Position numbers and translations under genes: made by a program. Shown here in pieces: positions 53,873 through 62,869 of a DNA stretch of 64,000 bases; the stretch's first letter is position 1, and each line of letters begins with the position of its first letter. The DNA is from Acidovorax sp. A1169 (GTDB lineage Bacteria > Pseudomonadota > Gammaproteobacteria > Burkholderiales > Burkholderiaceae_C). The notes beneath the pieces are model-generated. The model was not told the DNA's origin. It did not search any database and saw only the letters and a program-made list of their open reading frames with translations. The DNA is taken from NCBI RefSeq assembly GCF_030704685.1, contig NZ_JAUZDX010000019.1, positions 62,001 through 126,000 of the forward strand. Reading direction: 5' to 3'.

Positions 53873-56800
53873 TCAGGCTTTCAACCCATCCAGCAACCGC
53901 GCCACATGCACTGCCTCCCGCTGCGCCCCATCCGCAATCTGGTGCCGGCAACTCGTCCCGTCCGCCACCACGATGGCATCGGGGTTCTTGCGCACCGCGG
54001 GCAGCAGCGCCGCCTCGGCCATTTGCATGGATACCTCGTAGTGCGAGGCTTCATACCCAAAGCTGCCGGCCATGCCGCAGCAGGAGCTTTCGATCAGCTC
54101 GGGCGCCGCGCCTGGGATCAGGCGCAGCACCTCCAGGATGGGGGGCACGGCGCCAAAGGCCTTCTGGTGGCAGTGACCGTGCAGCAGGATGGGCTTGCCT
54201 GCGGGCTTGAGGGATGGCGCAAAGCGCCCGGCCTTGGCTTCGCGGGCCAGGAACTCTTCGAAAAACAGGGCCTGCTGGGAGACCGTCACGGCCTTCTCGC
54301 CCAGGCCCATCACCAGGGCCTCGTCGCGCAGGGTGAGCAGGCACGAGGGCTCCAGCCCCACGATGGCGATGCCGGCCTGGGCCAGGGGCAGCAGGGCGTC
54401 GATGAGTGCGCCTGCCTTTTTCTTGGCTTCATCGACCATGCCGGTGGCCAGGTAGGTGCGGCCGCAGCAGTGGTGGCCGCCGGCCTTTTCCACGGTGTGA
54501 AGTACGTAGCCTGCGGCATGCAGCACGCGTGCGGCGGCCAGGGCGTTCTCGGCCTCGAAGGTGCCATTAAAGGTATCGATAAACAGCACGGCGGTCTTGC
54601 GGCCGGCCTGGGCGGCGGCGATGGTGTCATCTTTGCTGCTGAACAGCGCCCTGTCGTGGCTGCGCCAGAAGGTGTCGCTGCGCCAGGCGGGCAGTGAGCG
54701 CTTGGCCGAGAAGCCCAGCAGCTTCTCGCCCAGCCAGGCGGCGCCGGGCACGGTGTTGCGCAGGTTGAGCAGCCAGGCAAAGTGGCTGGCGGTGCGCGCA
54801 TAGCCGGGCAGGTGGGCCACCAGCCGGTCCTTGAGCGTATGGCCGTGGCGGCGCTTGTAGTGATCGAGGAACTCGACCTTCATCTTGGCCATGTCCACGC
54901 CCGTGGGGCAGTCGCGCTTGCAGCGCTTGCAGCCCACGCACAGGTCCATGGTGTCGTGCATGGCTTCGCTGGTGAAGGCGTCGGGACCGAGCTGGCCCGA
55001 CACGGCCAGGCGCAGGGTGTTGGCGCGGCCGCGCGTGAGGTGCTGCTCGTCGCGCGTCACGCGGTAGCTGGGGCACATGGTGCCGGCGTCGAACTTGCGG
55101 CAGTGGCCGTTGTTGTTGCACATCTCCACGGCCTTGGCAAAGCCGCCGGTCACGTCGCCGCCGGTACCGGGGGCGGTGGTCACCTCGGTCACGGGGTCGG
55201 CCTGCACGTTCCAGGCTGACCAGTCGAGCACGGGCGTGAGCGGGATGCGCTTGTAAGGTTTTGGTGCCGTGGGCGGGGCAAAGCGGAACAGCGCGCCGTC
55301 GTCCATCCTGGGCGGGTCGATGATCTTGCCGGGGTTGAACAGGCCGATCGGGTCCAGGTTGTTCTTGATGGCGCGGAAGGCCTCGTTGATCGCAGGGCCG
55401 AACTGCCACTCGATCCACTCGCCGCGGCACAGGCCGTCGCCGTGCTCGCCGCTGAAGGCGCCCTTGTACTTGCGCACCAGGGCGCTGGCCTCTTCGGCAA
55501 TGGCGCGCATCTTGGCGGCACCATCGGTTCGCATGTCGAGGATGGGGCGCACATGCAGTGTGCCCACCGAGGCGTGGGCGTACCAGGTGCCCCGGCTGCC
55601 GTGGCGGGCGAACACCTCGGTCAGGCCGTCGGTGTACTCGGCCAGGTGTTCGAGCGGTACGGCGCAGTCCTCGATGAAGCTCACGGGCTTGCCGTCGCCC
55701 TTGAGGCTCATCATGATGTTCAGGCCCGCCTTGCGCACCTCCCACAGGTTCTTCTGCGGGGCCTCGTCGGGCATCTCGACCACGCTGCCGGGCAGACCCA
55801 GGTCGCCCATCAGCTCCACCAGCTGGCGCAGCTGCGGCAGCAGGGCGGCCTTGTCGGCGCCCGAGAACTCCACCAGCAGTATGGCGGCGGGCTTGCCGAT
55901 GAGCGCCGTCTCCACCGTGGGGCGAAACGCCGGGTTGGCCAGCGCCAGCTCGATCATCGTGCGGTCCACCAGCTCCACCGCCGTGGGGCCGAGCTTGACG
56001 ATGTGCTGCGCTGAATCCATCGCTGCATGGAAGGTGGGGAAGTTGATGATGCCCAGCACCTTGGCGCGCGGCAGCTCGCTGAGCTTGAGCGTGAGGCTGC
56101 GCGTGTAGGCCAGCGTGCCCTCGGCGCCGATGAGCAGGTGCGACAGGTTCACGCTGCCGTCGGCGGTGTAGGGCTTCTCGCTCTGGTTGTCGAAGATGTC
56201 GAGGTTGTAGCCCGCCACGCGGCGCAGCACCTTGGGCCAGCGCTCGGCGATGTCGCTGCGGTGCTGCACGGCCAACTGGCGCACATGCTGGGCAATGGCC
56301 GTGGCGCGCGGGCCCAGCGTGGCCAACGGGCCGAAATCGACCAGCTCGCCGTCGCTCAGCCAGGCGCTCGCGCCCAGCACGTTGTGGACCATGTTGCCGT
56401 AGGCGATGGAACGCGAGCCGCAGGAGTTGTTGCCCGCCATGCCGCCCAGCGTGGCCTGGGCGCTGGTCGATACGTCCACCGGGTACCACAGGCCGTGCGG
56501 CTTGAGCTGCGCGTTGAGGTGGTCGAGCACGATGCCGGGCTCCACCGTGGCCGTGCGGGCCTCTGTGTCCAGTGCCAGCACCTTGCGGAAGTGCTTGGTG
56601 TTGTCGATTACCAGCGCCGCGCCCGTGGTCTGGCCGCACTGGCTGGTGCCGCCGCCGCGCGCCAGCACGGGCACCTTGAGGTCGCGCGCAATGTCGATGG
56701 CCACGGCGATGTCGCGCTCGGTGCGCGGCACCAGCACGCCGGCCGGCATGATCTGGTAGATGGAGGCATCGGTCGCATAGCGCCCGCGCGAGCCGGCATC

Positions 56801-56917
56801 GAACAGCACCTCGCCCTCGGTCTCTTGTGACAGGCGCCGCGCCAGCGCCTCGCAGGTCTCGTTGGGGGGCAGGGTGGTACCGGCTGGCTGCAGGGTGCTG
56901 GCGGGTTCGATGCGCAT
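53873..56917 (-). CDS. YdiJ-like FAD and Fe-S dehydrogenase (D-2-hydroxyacid type)
   Basis: The 1014-residue protein is like E. coli YdiJ in length and layout. It has an FAD_binding_4 domain (about 45-215; RGGGTSQCGQTTGAALV, GNNSCGSRSIAYGN) and an FAD-oxidase C domain (about 230-500). Two Fe-S motifs follow: CNNNGHCRKFDAGTMCPSYR and CVGCKRCKRDCP (about 640-700). The C-terminus has two CCG-type domains (GGHHCCGRTYL, ESSCCGMAGSFG). It oxidises a D-2-hydroxyacid such as D-2-hydroxyglutarate or D-lactate (inference from the family). It ends 10 bp from the GntR gene, in an operon-like pair. Confidence 0.88.
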   Translation of the reverse strand: MRIEPASTLQPAGTTLPPNETCEALARRLSQETEGEVLFDAGSRGRYATDASIYQIMPAGVLVPRTERDIAVAIDIARDLKVPVLARGGGTSQCGQTTGAALVIDNTKHFRKVLALDTEARTATVEPGIVLDHLNAQLKPHGLWYPVDVSTSAQATLGGMAGNNSCGSRSIAYGNMVHNVLGASAWLSDGELVDFGPLATLGPRATAIAQHVRQLAVQHRSDIAERWPKVLRRVAGYNLDIFDNQSEKPYTADGSVNLSHLLIGAEGTLAYTRSLTLKLSELPRAKVLGIINFPTFHAAMDSAQHIVKLGPTAVELVDRTMIELALANPAFRPTVETALIGKPAAILLVEFSGADKAALLPQLRQLVELMGDLGLPGSVVEMPDEAPQKNLWEVRKAGLNIMMSLKGDGKPVSFIEDCAVPLEHLAEYTDGLTEVFARHGSRGTWYAHASVGTLHVRPILDMRTDGAAKMRAIAEEASALVRKYKGAFSGEHGDGLCRGEWIEWQFGPAINEAFRAIKNNLDPIGLFNPGKIIDPPRMDDGALFRFAPPTAPKPYKRIPLTPVLDWSAWNVQADPVTEVTTAPGTGGDVTGGFAKAVEMCNNNGHCRKFDAGTMCPSYRVTRDEQHLTRGRANTLRLAVSGQLGPDAFTSEAMHDTMDLCVGCKRCKRDCPTGVDMAKMKVEFLDHYKRRHGHTLKDRLVAHLPGYARTASHFAWLLNLRNTVPGAAWLGEKLLGFSAKRSLPAWRSDTFWRSHDRALFSSKDDTIAAAQAGRKTAVLFIDTFNGTFEAENALAAARVLHAAGYVLHTVEKAGGHHCCGRTYLATGMVDEAKKKAGALIDALLPLAQAGIAIVGLEPSCLLTLRDEALVMGLGEKAVTVSQQALFFEEFLAREAKAGRFAPSLKPAGKPILLHGHCHQKAFGAVPPILEVLRLIPGAAPELIESSCCGMAGSFGYEASHYEVSMQMAEAALLPAVRKNPDAIVVADGTSCRHQIADGAQREAVHVARLLDGLKA

Positions 56918-56928
56918 GGGGCAGGGTC

Positions 56929-57627
56929 CTAGGTAGAGGCTTTTCGCGTGGGCTTGGGGTAGATCTCGCCAGCGCGCAGCAGCTCCAGCACCGTATCGCG
57001 CTTGCGCAGCACGTGCGCCACCAGCACCTTGCGCATGGCATCGGCGTCATGGGCGGCCAGGGCTTCGATCATCTGTTCGTGCTCGGCCACGGCCAGCTTC
57101 CACTTGGCTTCGTTCTGGTTGGTGCGAAAGCGCAGCGATTGCACGCGGGCGTTGATGGAGCTGTAGGTGGCCGTGAGCACCGGGTTGCGCGCCGCCGCGT
57201 TGATGGCGGTGTGGATGTTGTTGTTGATGCGGTAGTAGCCCGACAGGTCGCGCCGCGCGAAGCAGGCCATCATTTCGTAGTGCACAGCGCGCAGCTCGGC
57301 CAGTTCTTCGTCGCCGATGCGCTGCGCGGCCAGTTCGCCCGACATGCCTTCGAGCATGGCCAGCACTTCGAAGGTGTTCATCACGTCCGCCTCGGTGAGC
57401 TTGACGGCCACCGCGCCCCGGTTGGGCAGCAGGTCCACCAGGCCCTCGGCACCCAGCAGTTTGATGGCCTCGCGCAGCGGGGTGCGCGACACGCGCAGTT
57501 GCTCGCTCAGCTCGCGTTCATTGAGCTTGGCGCCGGGCGCGATATGGCCTTCCACCAGCATGGTGCGCAGCCGCGCAGCGACCTGGTCGTGCAGTGCGAG
57601 GCGGGAGATTTCAATGATTTCAGCCAT
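56929..57627 (-). CDS. GntR-family (FCD) regulator
   Basis: This is 232 residues from ATG 57627. It has a winged helix-turn-helix: LHDQVAARLRTMLVEGHIAPGAKLNERELSEQLRVSRTPLREAIKLL. An FCD-type ligand domain (about 85-225) has the metal-site His residues, including NNNIHTAI and AEHEQM. The gene is co-directional with the dehydrogenase and divergent from the aminotransferase. Two identical palindromes (57648-57661 and 57714-57727) lie in the intergenic region, probably its operators. Confidence 0.9.
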   Translation of the reverse strand: MAEIIEISRLALHDQVAARLRTMLVEGHIAPGAKLNERELSEQLRVSRTPLREAIKLLGAEGLVDLLPNRGAVAVKLTEADVMNTFEVLAMLEGMSGELAAQRIGDEELAELRAVHYEMMACFARRDLSGYYRINNNIHTAINAAARNPVLTATYSSINARVQSLRFRTNQNEAKWKLAVAEHEQMIEALAAHDADAMRKVLVAHVLRKRDTVLELLRAGEIYPKPTRKAST

Positions 57628-57647
57628 GGATTGCTTTCTTGGTTGAA

Positions 57648-57661
57648 TTTTGCATGCAAAA
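57648..57661. promoter_or_regulatory. GntR operator copy 1
   Basis: A perfect palindrome TTTTGCATGCAAAA lies 20 bp upstream of the GntR start. An identical copy is at 57714-57727, 66 bp away centre to centre. AT-flanked TGCATGCA-type cores are typical of FCD-GntR operators. Confidence 0.65.
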
Positions 57662-57713
57662 AATGGCGGTATCAACGGCCGAAATAACGGTTATTCCCGC
57701 ATGCATTCATGTT

Positions 57714-57727
57714 TTTTGCATGCAAAA
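57714..57727. promoter_or_regulatory. GntR operator copy 2
   Basis: A second perfect TTTTGCATGCAAAA lies 22 bp upstream of the aminotransferase start. It would allow repression of the rightward genes or looping with copy 1. Confidence 0.65.
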
Positions 57728-57749
57728 CTTAAAGCAGAAAGGATGCTCC

Positions 57750-58991
57750 ATGCTTCAACTCGACTTTCATCCCACCGGCCGCCACTTTTTGCAGATCCCG
57801 GGCCCGAGCCCGGTGCCAGACCGCATTTTGCGGGCGATGAGCCTGCCCACCATCGACCACCGGGGCCCCGAGTTCGGGGGCCTTGGCCTGAAGGTGCTCT
57901 CGGGCATCCAGAAGATCTTCCAGACCCGCCACCCGGTGGCCATCTACCCCGCTTCGGGCACCGGCGCATGGGAGGCGGCCCTGTGCAACACCCTGAGTGC
58001 GGGCGACCATGTGCTGATGTTTGAGACCGGGCACTTCGCCTCGCTGTGGCAGAAGATGGCCACGCGCCTTGGCATCTCCACCGAGTTCCTCACCTGGGAA
58101 GGCAAGGACGAGCACCTGCCCCTGGCCGGCGGCTGGCGCCGCGGCGTGCAGGCCGACCTGATCGAGGCCCGCCTGCGCAAGGACACCGAACGCACAATCC
58201 GCGCCGTGTGCGTGGTGCACAACGAGACCTCCACGGGCGTGACCTCCGACATTGCCTCGGTGCGCAAGGCCATCGACGCGGCAGGCCACCCGGCATTGCT
58301 GATGGTGGACAGCATCTCGGGCCTGGCGAGCGCCGACTTCCGTCACGACGAGTGGGGCGTGGACGTGACCATCAGCGGGTCGCAAAAGGGCTTGATGCTG
58401 CCGCCGGGCATCAGCTTCAACGCCCTGTCGCCGCGCGCCCTCGAAGCCTCCAAGACCGCTACGCTGCCCCGAGCCTTCTGGGCCTGGGACGAGATCGTGG
58501 AGATGAACAAGGACGGCTACTGGCCCTACACGCCCAACACCAACCTGCTGTACGGCCTGTCCGAAGCGCTGGACATGCTGCTGGCGGAAGGGCTCGACAA
58601 CGTCTTCGCGCGCCACCAGCGCTGGGGTGCGGGCGTGCGCGCCGCCGTCAACGCCTGGGGCCTGCCCATCCAGTGCGCCGACCCGGCCGTGTACTCGCCG
58701 GTGCTCACGGGCGTCATCACGCCCGAGGGCGTGGACGCCGATGCCCTGCGCCGCCTGATCCACCAGCGCTTCGACCTCTCGCTGGGCACGGGCCTGGGCA
58801 AGCTCAAAGGCCGCATGTTCCGCATGGGCCACCTGGGCGACAGCAACGACCTCACGCTCATTGCCATGGTCGCGGGCGTGGAGATGGGCATGAAGCTCTC
58901 GGGCATCGCCCTGGCCGGCAGCGGCGTGCAGGCGAGCATGGACTATTTCGCCAGCCATGCAGCGCCTGCGGCATTGAAAAAGGCGGCGTGA
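57750..58991 (+). CDS. serine/alanine-glyoxylate aminotransferase family protein
   Basis: The 413-residue PLP enzyme starts at ATG 57750 (AAAGGA upstream). It has FLQIPGPSPVPDRIL and the glyoxylate-aminotransferase (class V) features GTGAWEAAL, HNETSTGV, VDSISGL and the Schiff-base Lys in TISGSQKGLMLPPG (about residue 210). It probably transfers an amino group between serine, alanine or a related amine and a 2-oxo acid such as glyoxylate. It lies across a GntR-controlled spacer from a D-2-hydroxyacid dehydrogenase, suggesting a common degradation route. Confidence 0.88.
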   Translation: MLQLDFHPTGRHFLQIPGPSPVPDRILRAMSLPTIDHRGPEFGGLGLKVLSGIQKIFQTRHPVAIYPASGTGAWEAALCNTLSAGDHVLMFETGHFASLWQKMATRLGISTEFLTWEGKDEHLPLAGGWRRGVQADLIEARLRKDTERTIRAVCVVHNETSTGVTSDIASVRKAIDAAGHPALLMVDSISGLASADFRHDEWGVDVTISGSQKGLMLPPGISFNALSPRALEASKTATLPRAFWAWDEIVEMNKDGYWPYTPNTNLLYGLSEALDMLLAEGLDNVFARHQRWGAGVRAAVNAWGLPIQCADPAVYSPVLTGVITPEGVDADALRRLIHQRFDLSLGTGLGKLKGRMFRMGHLGDSNDLTLIAMVAGVEMGMKLSGIALAGSGVQASMDYFASHAAPAALKKAA

Positions 58992-59013
58992 ACGCCGCCC
59001 GTTCCTCCTTTTT
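58982..59013 (+). terminator. hairpin overlapping the aminotransferase stop
   Basis: GGCGGCG-TGAA-CGCCGCC (58982-58999) has its loop formed by the stop codon. A T/C-rich run (CCTCCTTTTT) lies 10 bp on. The T-run is displaced, so termination may be partial before the downstream receptor gene. Confidence 0.4.
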
Positions 59014-59185
59014 CTGATCGGGGCACCAGGCCAGCGCGCGTGCGCTGGCCTTCGCCGTGCCCGGCGCGGCCTGGAGCCGTGGAGACACCGTGTTTTTCTG
59101 CCGCCGGGTGCGTTGCGCGTGCCTGATGCGGCGCCTTGCTGGGTTCATTCAAACCAGGCTCACAGAGCCACGAAGGAGACAAGCG

Positions 59186-60166
59186 ATGATGAAAAGACGT
59201 TCCCTGATCCAGACCGCAGGCGCGGCGGCGGCCACGCTTGGCGCGCCGCGCCTGTTCGCGCAGGAGTGGCCGAGCGGCCCGGTGCGCATCATCGTGGGCT
59301 TTCCGCCCGGGGGTGGCACCGATGCGCTGGCGCGCGTGGTGGCGACCAAGTTGTCCACTATGTGGAAGCAGTCGGTCATCGTGGAGAACAAGGCGGGTGT
59401 CTCGGGCGTGCTGGCGGCCGAGTACGTGTCGCAGCAACCCAGCGACGGCAGTACGCTGCTCATGGCGCACATCAACAGCCATGCGCTGGCGCCCAGCCTG
59501 CAGCCCAAGCTGCGCTACGACGTGCAGCGCGACTTCGTGCCCATCGTGATGGTGGGCGTCACGCCCAACCTGCTGATCGCGGGGCCGGGGCAGAAGGCCC
59601 TGACCGTCAAGGAGATCGTGGCGTTGTGCAAGGCCGACCCCGGCAAGGTGAGCTTCGGCTCGGCCGGCCCGGGTTCGGCTCAGCACCTGGCGCTGGAGAT
59701 GTTCAAGCTGCAGGCGGGTGTGGATGCGCTGCATGTGCCCTACAAGGGCAGCGCGCCTGCGCTGGCCGACCTGATGGGCAACCAGATCCAGTTCTGCTTC
59801 GAGACGATGACGGCCGCCACCCCACACGTCAAGAGCGGCAAGGTGGCTGCCGTGGCGCAGACGCGCACCAAGCGCGCCAAGGGCCACCCCGGCGTGCCGA
59901 CCATGCAGGAGCAGGGCTTCAACGGCTTCGAGGCCACCACCTGGTACGGGCTGGCGGGGCCGGGCAAGCTACCATCAGGTATCGCCGACAAGATCAACCG
60001 CGACGTGAACACCGTGCTGGCCATGCCCGACGTGCAGGAGCGCCTGGACACCTACGGTGCCGAGGACGGCGGTGGATCGCGCGACAAATTCAAGGACTTC
60101 ATCGCCACCGAAATCGCCAAGTGGGGCAAGGTGGTGAAGGATGGCAACGTCAAGGTAGAAAGTTGA
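59186..60166 (+). CDS. Bug-family (TTT) solute-binding protein
   Basis: The 326-residue periplasmic receptor starts at ATG 59186 (CGAAGGAGACAAGC). The signal peptide KRRSLIQTAGAAAATLGAPRLFAQ has two Arg and may be Tat-like. The Bug motifs are present: VGFPPGGGTDALAR, VENKAGVSGVLAAEYV, FGSAGPGSAQHLA and VPYKGSAPALADLMG. Such proteins bind small carboxylates. The membrane subunits of the TTT transporter are not adjacent. It probably serves the surrounding 2-hydroxy or keto-acid genes. Confidence 0.9.
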   Translation: MMKRRSLIQTAGAAAATLGAPRLFAQEWPSGPVRIIVGFPPGGGTDALARVVATKLSTMWKQSVIVENKAGVSGVLAAEYVSQQPSDGSTLLMAHINSHALAPSLQPKLRYDVQRDFVPIVMVGVTPNLLIAGPGQKALTVKEIVALCKADPGKVSFGSAGPGSAQHLALEMFKLQAGVDALHVPYKGSAPALADLMGNQIQFCFETMTAATPHVKSGKVAAVAQTRTKRAKGHPGVPTMQEQGFNGFEATTWYGLAGPGKLPSGIADKINRDVNTVLAMPDVQERLDTYGAEDGGGSRDKFKDFIATEIAKWGKVVKDGNVKVES

Positions 60167-60172
60167 ACAACG

Positions 60173-60946
60173 ATGGCTGAGCAAGACCCGACGACCGGAT
60201 TGACCCAGGCCCTGGTGGCCGCATGGCAGGCTGGGCACACCATCAGCGCCTTGCCCTGGGGCGGGGCGCTTGCCGATGCGCCTGCGGCCTATGCCGTGCA
60301 GGAAGCGGTGGGGCATGCCATGGGCTGGTTCCCGCCGGGGCCGGCGCGGCACTGGAAGTCAGGCGGGGCCAACCGCCAGGTGGTACTCACGCATGCACCG
60401 CTGCCGCCAGCGGGCGTGCGCAGCAGCCCGGCGGAGTATGCGGACATGCCGTTCCACACCATCGGCATCGAGGCGGAGATCGCGCTGCGCCTGGGCCAGG
60501 CCGTGTCGCCCGCTCAGGCGGCAGCGCTCACGCCCGATACCGCAGGCATGTTCGTCGACGCCATGGCCGTGTCCATCGAGATCGTGGATTCGCGTTGGGC
60601 CGAGGGCGCCGCCGCACCGGCCCTGCTGCGCCTGGCCGACCTTCAGTCGCACGGCGCGCTGGTGCTGGGCGAGTGGGTGCCGTATGCCGCGCGCAACTGG
60701 GCGGCCCAGCGCTGCGTGGCCCGCATCGGCACGCGCGAGCCGGTGCTGCGCACGGGCACCCACCCGCTGGCAGACCCGGTGTGGCTGCTGCCCGCCTGGC
60801 TGCAGCACGCCACGCGCAACGGTGCGACCGTGGCGGCCGGTACGGTGGTGACCACCGGGTCGTGGGTGGGGTTGCTGCCGGCCTTGCGCGGCGAGAAGGT
60901 GGAAGTCGAATTCGACGGCGTGGGCAGCGCCGCCGTGCAGCTCTGA
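60173..60946 (+). CDS. 2-keto-4-pentenoate hydratase-like protein
   Basis: The 257-residue protein of the MhpD/HpaH-FAH superfamily has the metal-site segment HTIGIEAEIALRLG with paired Glu, and a C-terminal GTVVTTGSWVGLLPALRGEKVEVEFDGVGSAAVQL. This is the usual ending of the hydratase/decarboxylase branch. It starts 6 bp after the Bug receptor stop, so it is in the same operon. The substrate is unknown, possibly a hydroxylated unsaturated keto-acid. Confidence 0.85.
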   Translation: MAEQDPTTGLTQALVAAWQAGHTISALPWGGALADAPAAYAVQEAVGHAMGWFPPGPARHWKSGGANRQVVLTHAPLPPAGVRSSPAEYADMPFHTIGIEAEIALRLGQAVSPAQAAALTPDTAGMFVDAMAVSIEIVDSRWAEGAAAPALLRLADLQSHGALVLGEWVPYAARNWAAQRCVARIGTREPVLRTGTHPLADPVWLLPAWLQHATRNGATVAAGTVVTTGSWVGLLPALRGEKVEVEFDGVGSAAVQL

Positions 60947-60959
60947 CCGCTAGGCCCTG

Positions 60960-61502
60960 TCAGAACGACGAGCCGGGCTGCTGGAGGAACTCCAGTTCCT
61001 CAGGGGTGGAAGTACGCCCCAGCACCGCATTGCGGTGCGGGTAGCGGCCAAAGCGCGCGATGATCTCGCGGTGCCTGATCTCGAAGGCCAGGTTGTTTTC
61101 CAGCCCCGGCTGGTCGAACAGCTCCATGGCCTGGGTGTGGATGGCCAGTGACTCGCTGTGCATGTAGGGCATGTAGGCAAACGCGCGCTGCGCCACGGGC
61201 AGGGCCTTGTGCTGTCCGCTGGCCACCAGCTCCTGCGCCAGGGTCAGGGCCTGCGCATCCTGCGCAAACGCCAGTGCGGTGTCGCGGTGGATGTTGCGCG
61301 AGAATTGGTCGAGCACGATGATCTCGGCCAGCCGCCCCTCCGGGGTGGCGCGCCAGGGCGCCAGCTCGCATTGGCGTGCGGCCTGCAGCGTGGCGCCGAA
61401 GCGGGTGGTGATGGTCTGGTCGAGCCCCTCGTCCTTCACGAACTGCTGCTGGGGCGTGAGTTCCTGGAACCAGAATTGGAGAATGTCTTCTTCGCGGTGC
61501 AT
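60960..61502 (-). CDS. DUF924 family protein
   Basis: This is 180 residues from ATG 61502. It matches DUF924: ILQFWFQELTPQQQFVKDEGLDQTITTRF, LAPWRATPEGRLAEIIVLDQFSRNIHRDTALAFAQD and FAYMPYMHSESLAIH. The all-helical TPR-like fold has no known activity. It is convergent with the hydratase gene. Confidence 0.85.
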   Translation of the reverse strand: MHREEDILQFWFQELTPQQQFVKDEGLDQTITTRFGATLQAARQCELAPWRATPEGRLAEIIVLDQFSRNIHRDTALAFAQDAQALTLAQELVASGQHKALPVAQRAFAYMPYMHSESLAIHTQAMELFDQPGLENNLAFEIRHREIIARFGRYPHRNAVLGRTSTPEELEFLQQPGSSF

Positions 61503-61557
61503 GGGCAATGGATCTGCGGATAGGGGCCGCCATCATAGGTGCTGGTTTGCGGGCCGG

Positions 61558-62361
61558 TCAGCCGAACTGGTAGGAGGCCATGGCGACCTCCATGGCATGG
61601 TCGACGAAGACCCGGTGGCCCACGTCAGCACCCGCAGCGCCTGCCACCACCATCAGGGGGATCAGGTGGTCCTCCTGCGGGTGGGCCAGGCGGGCGCCGG
61701 GCGCGTCCTGCCAGTGCACCAGCATGTCGTTGCGCTGGGTCGCGCTGGGGGCGGTGATGGCGGTGTTCAGGAAGGCCTCGAAGGCCTCGGCCACGGGCGT
61801 GGACTGCGGCCGGCCGAAGCCGCGCATGTTGTGGTACGTGAGGCCGCTGCCCATGATGAGCACGCCCTCGTCGCGCAAGGGTGCGATGGCCTGGCCGAGG
61901 CGGATGTGCTCCGCCGGGTCGTAGCTGGACTTCATCGACAGCATGACCACCGGCACGTCGGCCTCGGGGTACATCAGGCTCAAGGGGACGAAGGTGCCGT
62001 GGTCGAAGCCGCGGTGGGCATCTTCCTTCCAGCCGATGCTGGCGTCGGTCAGCAACTCGCCGACGCGAGATGCGAGCGCCTTCGATCCGGGTGCCTTGTA
62101 CTGGATGCGGTAGGTGTGCTCAGGGAAGCCGGAGTAGTCGTACTCCATGGGCGGGTGCTCTGCTGTGGAGACGGTGAACTCCTGCGCCTCCCAGTGGCCG
62201 GTGATGACCAGCACGGCCTTGGGCTTGCCGGGCAGCAGGCCCGGCATTTGGGCGAATTCGCGCGCCGTCTTGGCGAACAGCTGCTTCATGCCATCGACCC
62301 ACGGCCAGGGGCCACCGCCGTGCGAGACGAAGAAGGTGGGAAAGGTGGGGGTGGTGGTCAT
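61558..62361 (-). CDS. LigB/DODA-type extradiol dioxygenase
   Basis: This is 267 residues from ATG 62361 (GGAGCTGC upstream). It has the N-terminal TFFVSHGGGPWP with a metal His, HWEAQEFTVST, a second His in GFDHGTFVPLSLMYP, and the C-terminal HPQEDHLIPLMVVAGA. These features match 4,5-DOPA dioxygenase-like (YgiD) members of the LigB class III extradiol family. The physiological substrate is unknown. Confidence 0.85.
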   Translation of the reverse strand: MTTTPTFPTFFVSHGGGPWPWVDGMKQLFAKTAREFAQMPGLLPGKPKAVLVITGHWEAQEFTVSTAEHPPMEYDYSGFPEHTYRIQYKAPGSKALASRVGELLTDASIGWKEDAHRGFDHGTFVPLSLMYPEADVPVVMLSMKSSYDPAEHIRLGQAIAPLRDEGVLIMGSGLTYHNMRGFGRPQSTPVAEAFEAFLNTAITAPSATQRNDMLVHWQDAPGARLAHPQEDHLIPLMVVAGAAGADVGHRVFVDHAMEVAMASYQFG

Positions 62362-62530
62362 GCAGCTCCTTGGCCCGGGGAGAAGTGGGGTCCCCGATGC
62401 GATGGATCGAATATAGGGTCCATCAGGAGGCGCACAAGCCGGCACGGCCGGGACACACTGTTCGGCACGCAGGACAATCGAAGCCCGCTCCACACCTTGC
62501 TGTCTGGGCTGGGGCGGGGGGCGGCTCTGG

Positions 62531-62764
62531 TCAGTGCTTCGTCAGGCGGATCTTGCCGTCGCGCACGTACTGGTTGTACTGGTCTTTCGGGATGGCGGCA
62601 GAGCCCGCGATATCGTCTTCCACCGACCAGCTCAGCGTGGTGCTGTCGGGCGAGGTGATCAATTCCACCGGGCCTTCGGGGATGACGATGGGCGCGCCAT
62701 CGCCAGGGGTGTAGGTCACATGGCCGTGGATGGTGGCTTGCTGGGTGTGCGCGGGTTGTGTCAT
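62531..62764 (-). CDS. hypothetical small protein (77 residues)
   Basis: The soluble protein starts at ATG 62764 with TTTGCC upstream. It contains PGDGAPIVIPEGPVELITSPDSTTLSW and a C-terminal AAIPKDQYNQYVRDGKIRL. It is conserved-looking, but I recognise no family. The gap 62362-62530 between it and the dioxygenase shows no other feature. Confidence 0.6.
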   Translation of the reverse strand: MTQPAHTQQATIHGHVTYTPGDGAPIVIPEGPVELITSPDSTTLSWSVEDDIAGSAAIPKDQYNQYVRDGKIRLTKH

Positions 62765-62869
62765 GGCAAATCCTCGTGCGGCATGGCCGCTATTGGTATT
62801 TGCCCATTACAGCGCTGCGCGCCCCCGCGCATTGTGGGACCACGCGCCGTGCGGGCGCGGGCCAGGGGC

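Noticed and set aside
59029-59050. GGCCAGCG/CGCTGGCC hairpin as a terminator
   Set aside because: No T-run follows, and it lies inside a leader of a gene likely expressed with its neighbour.
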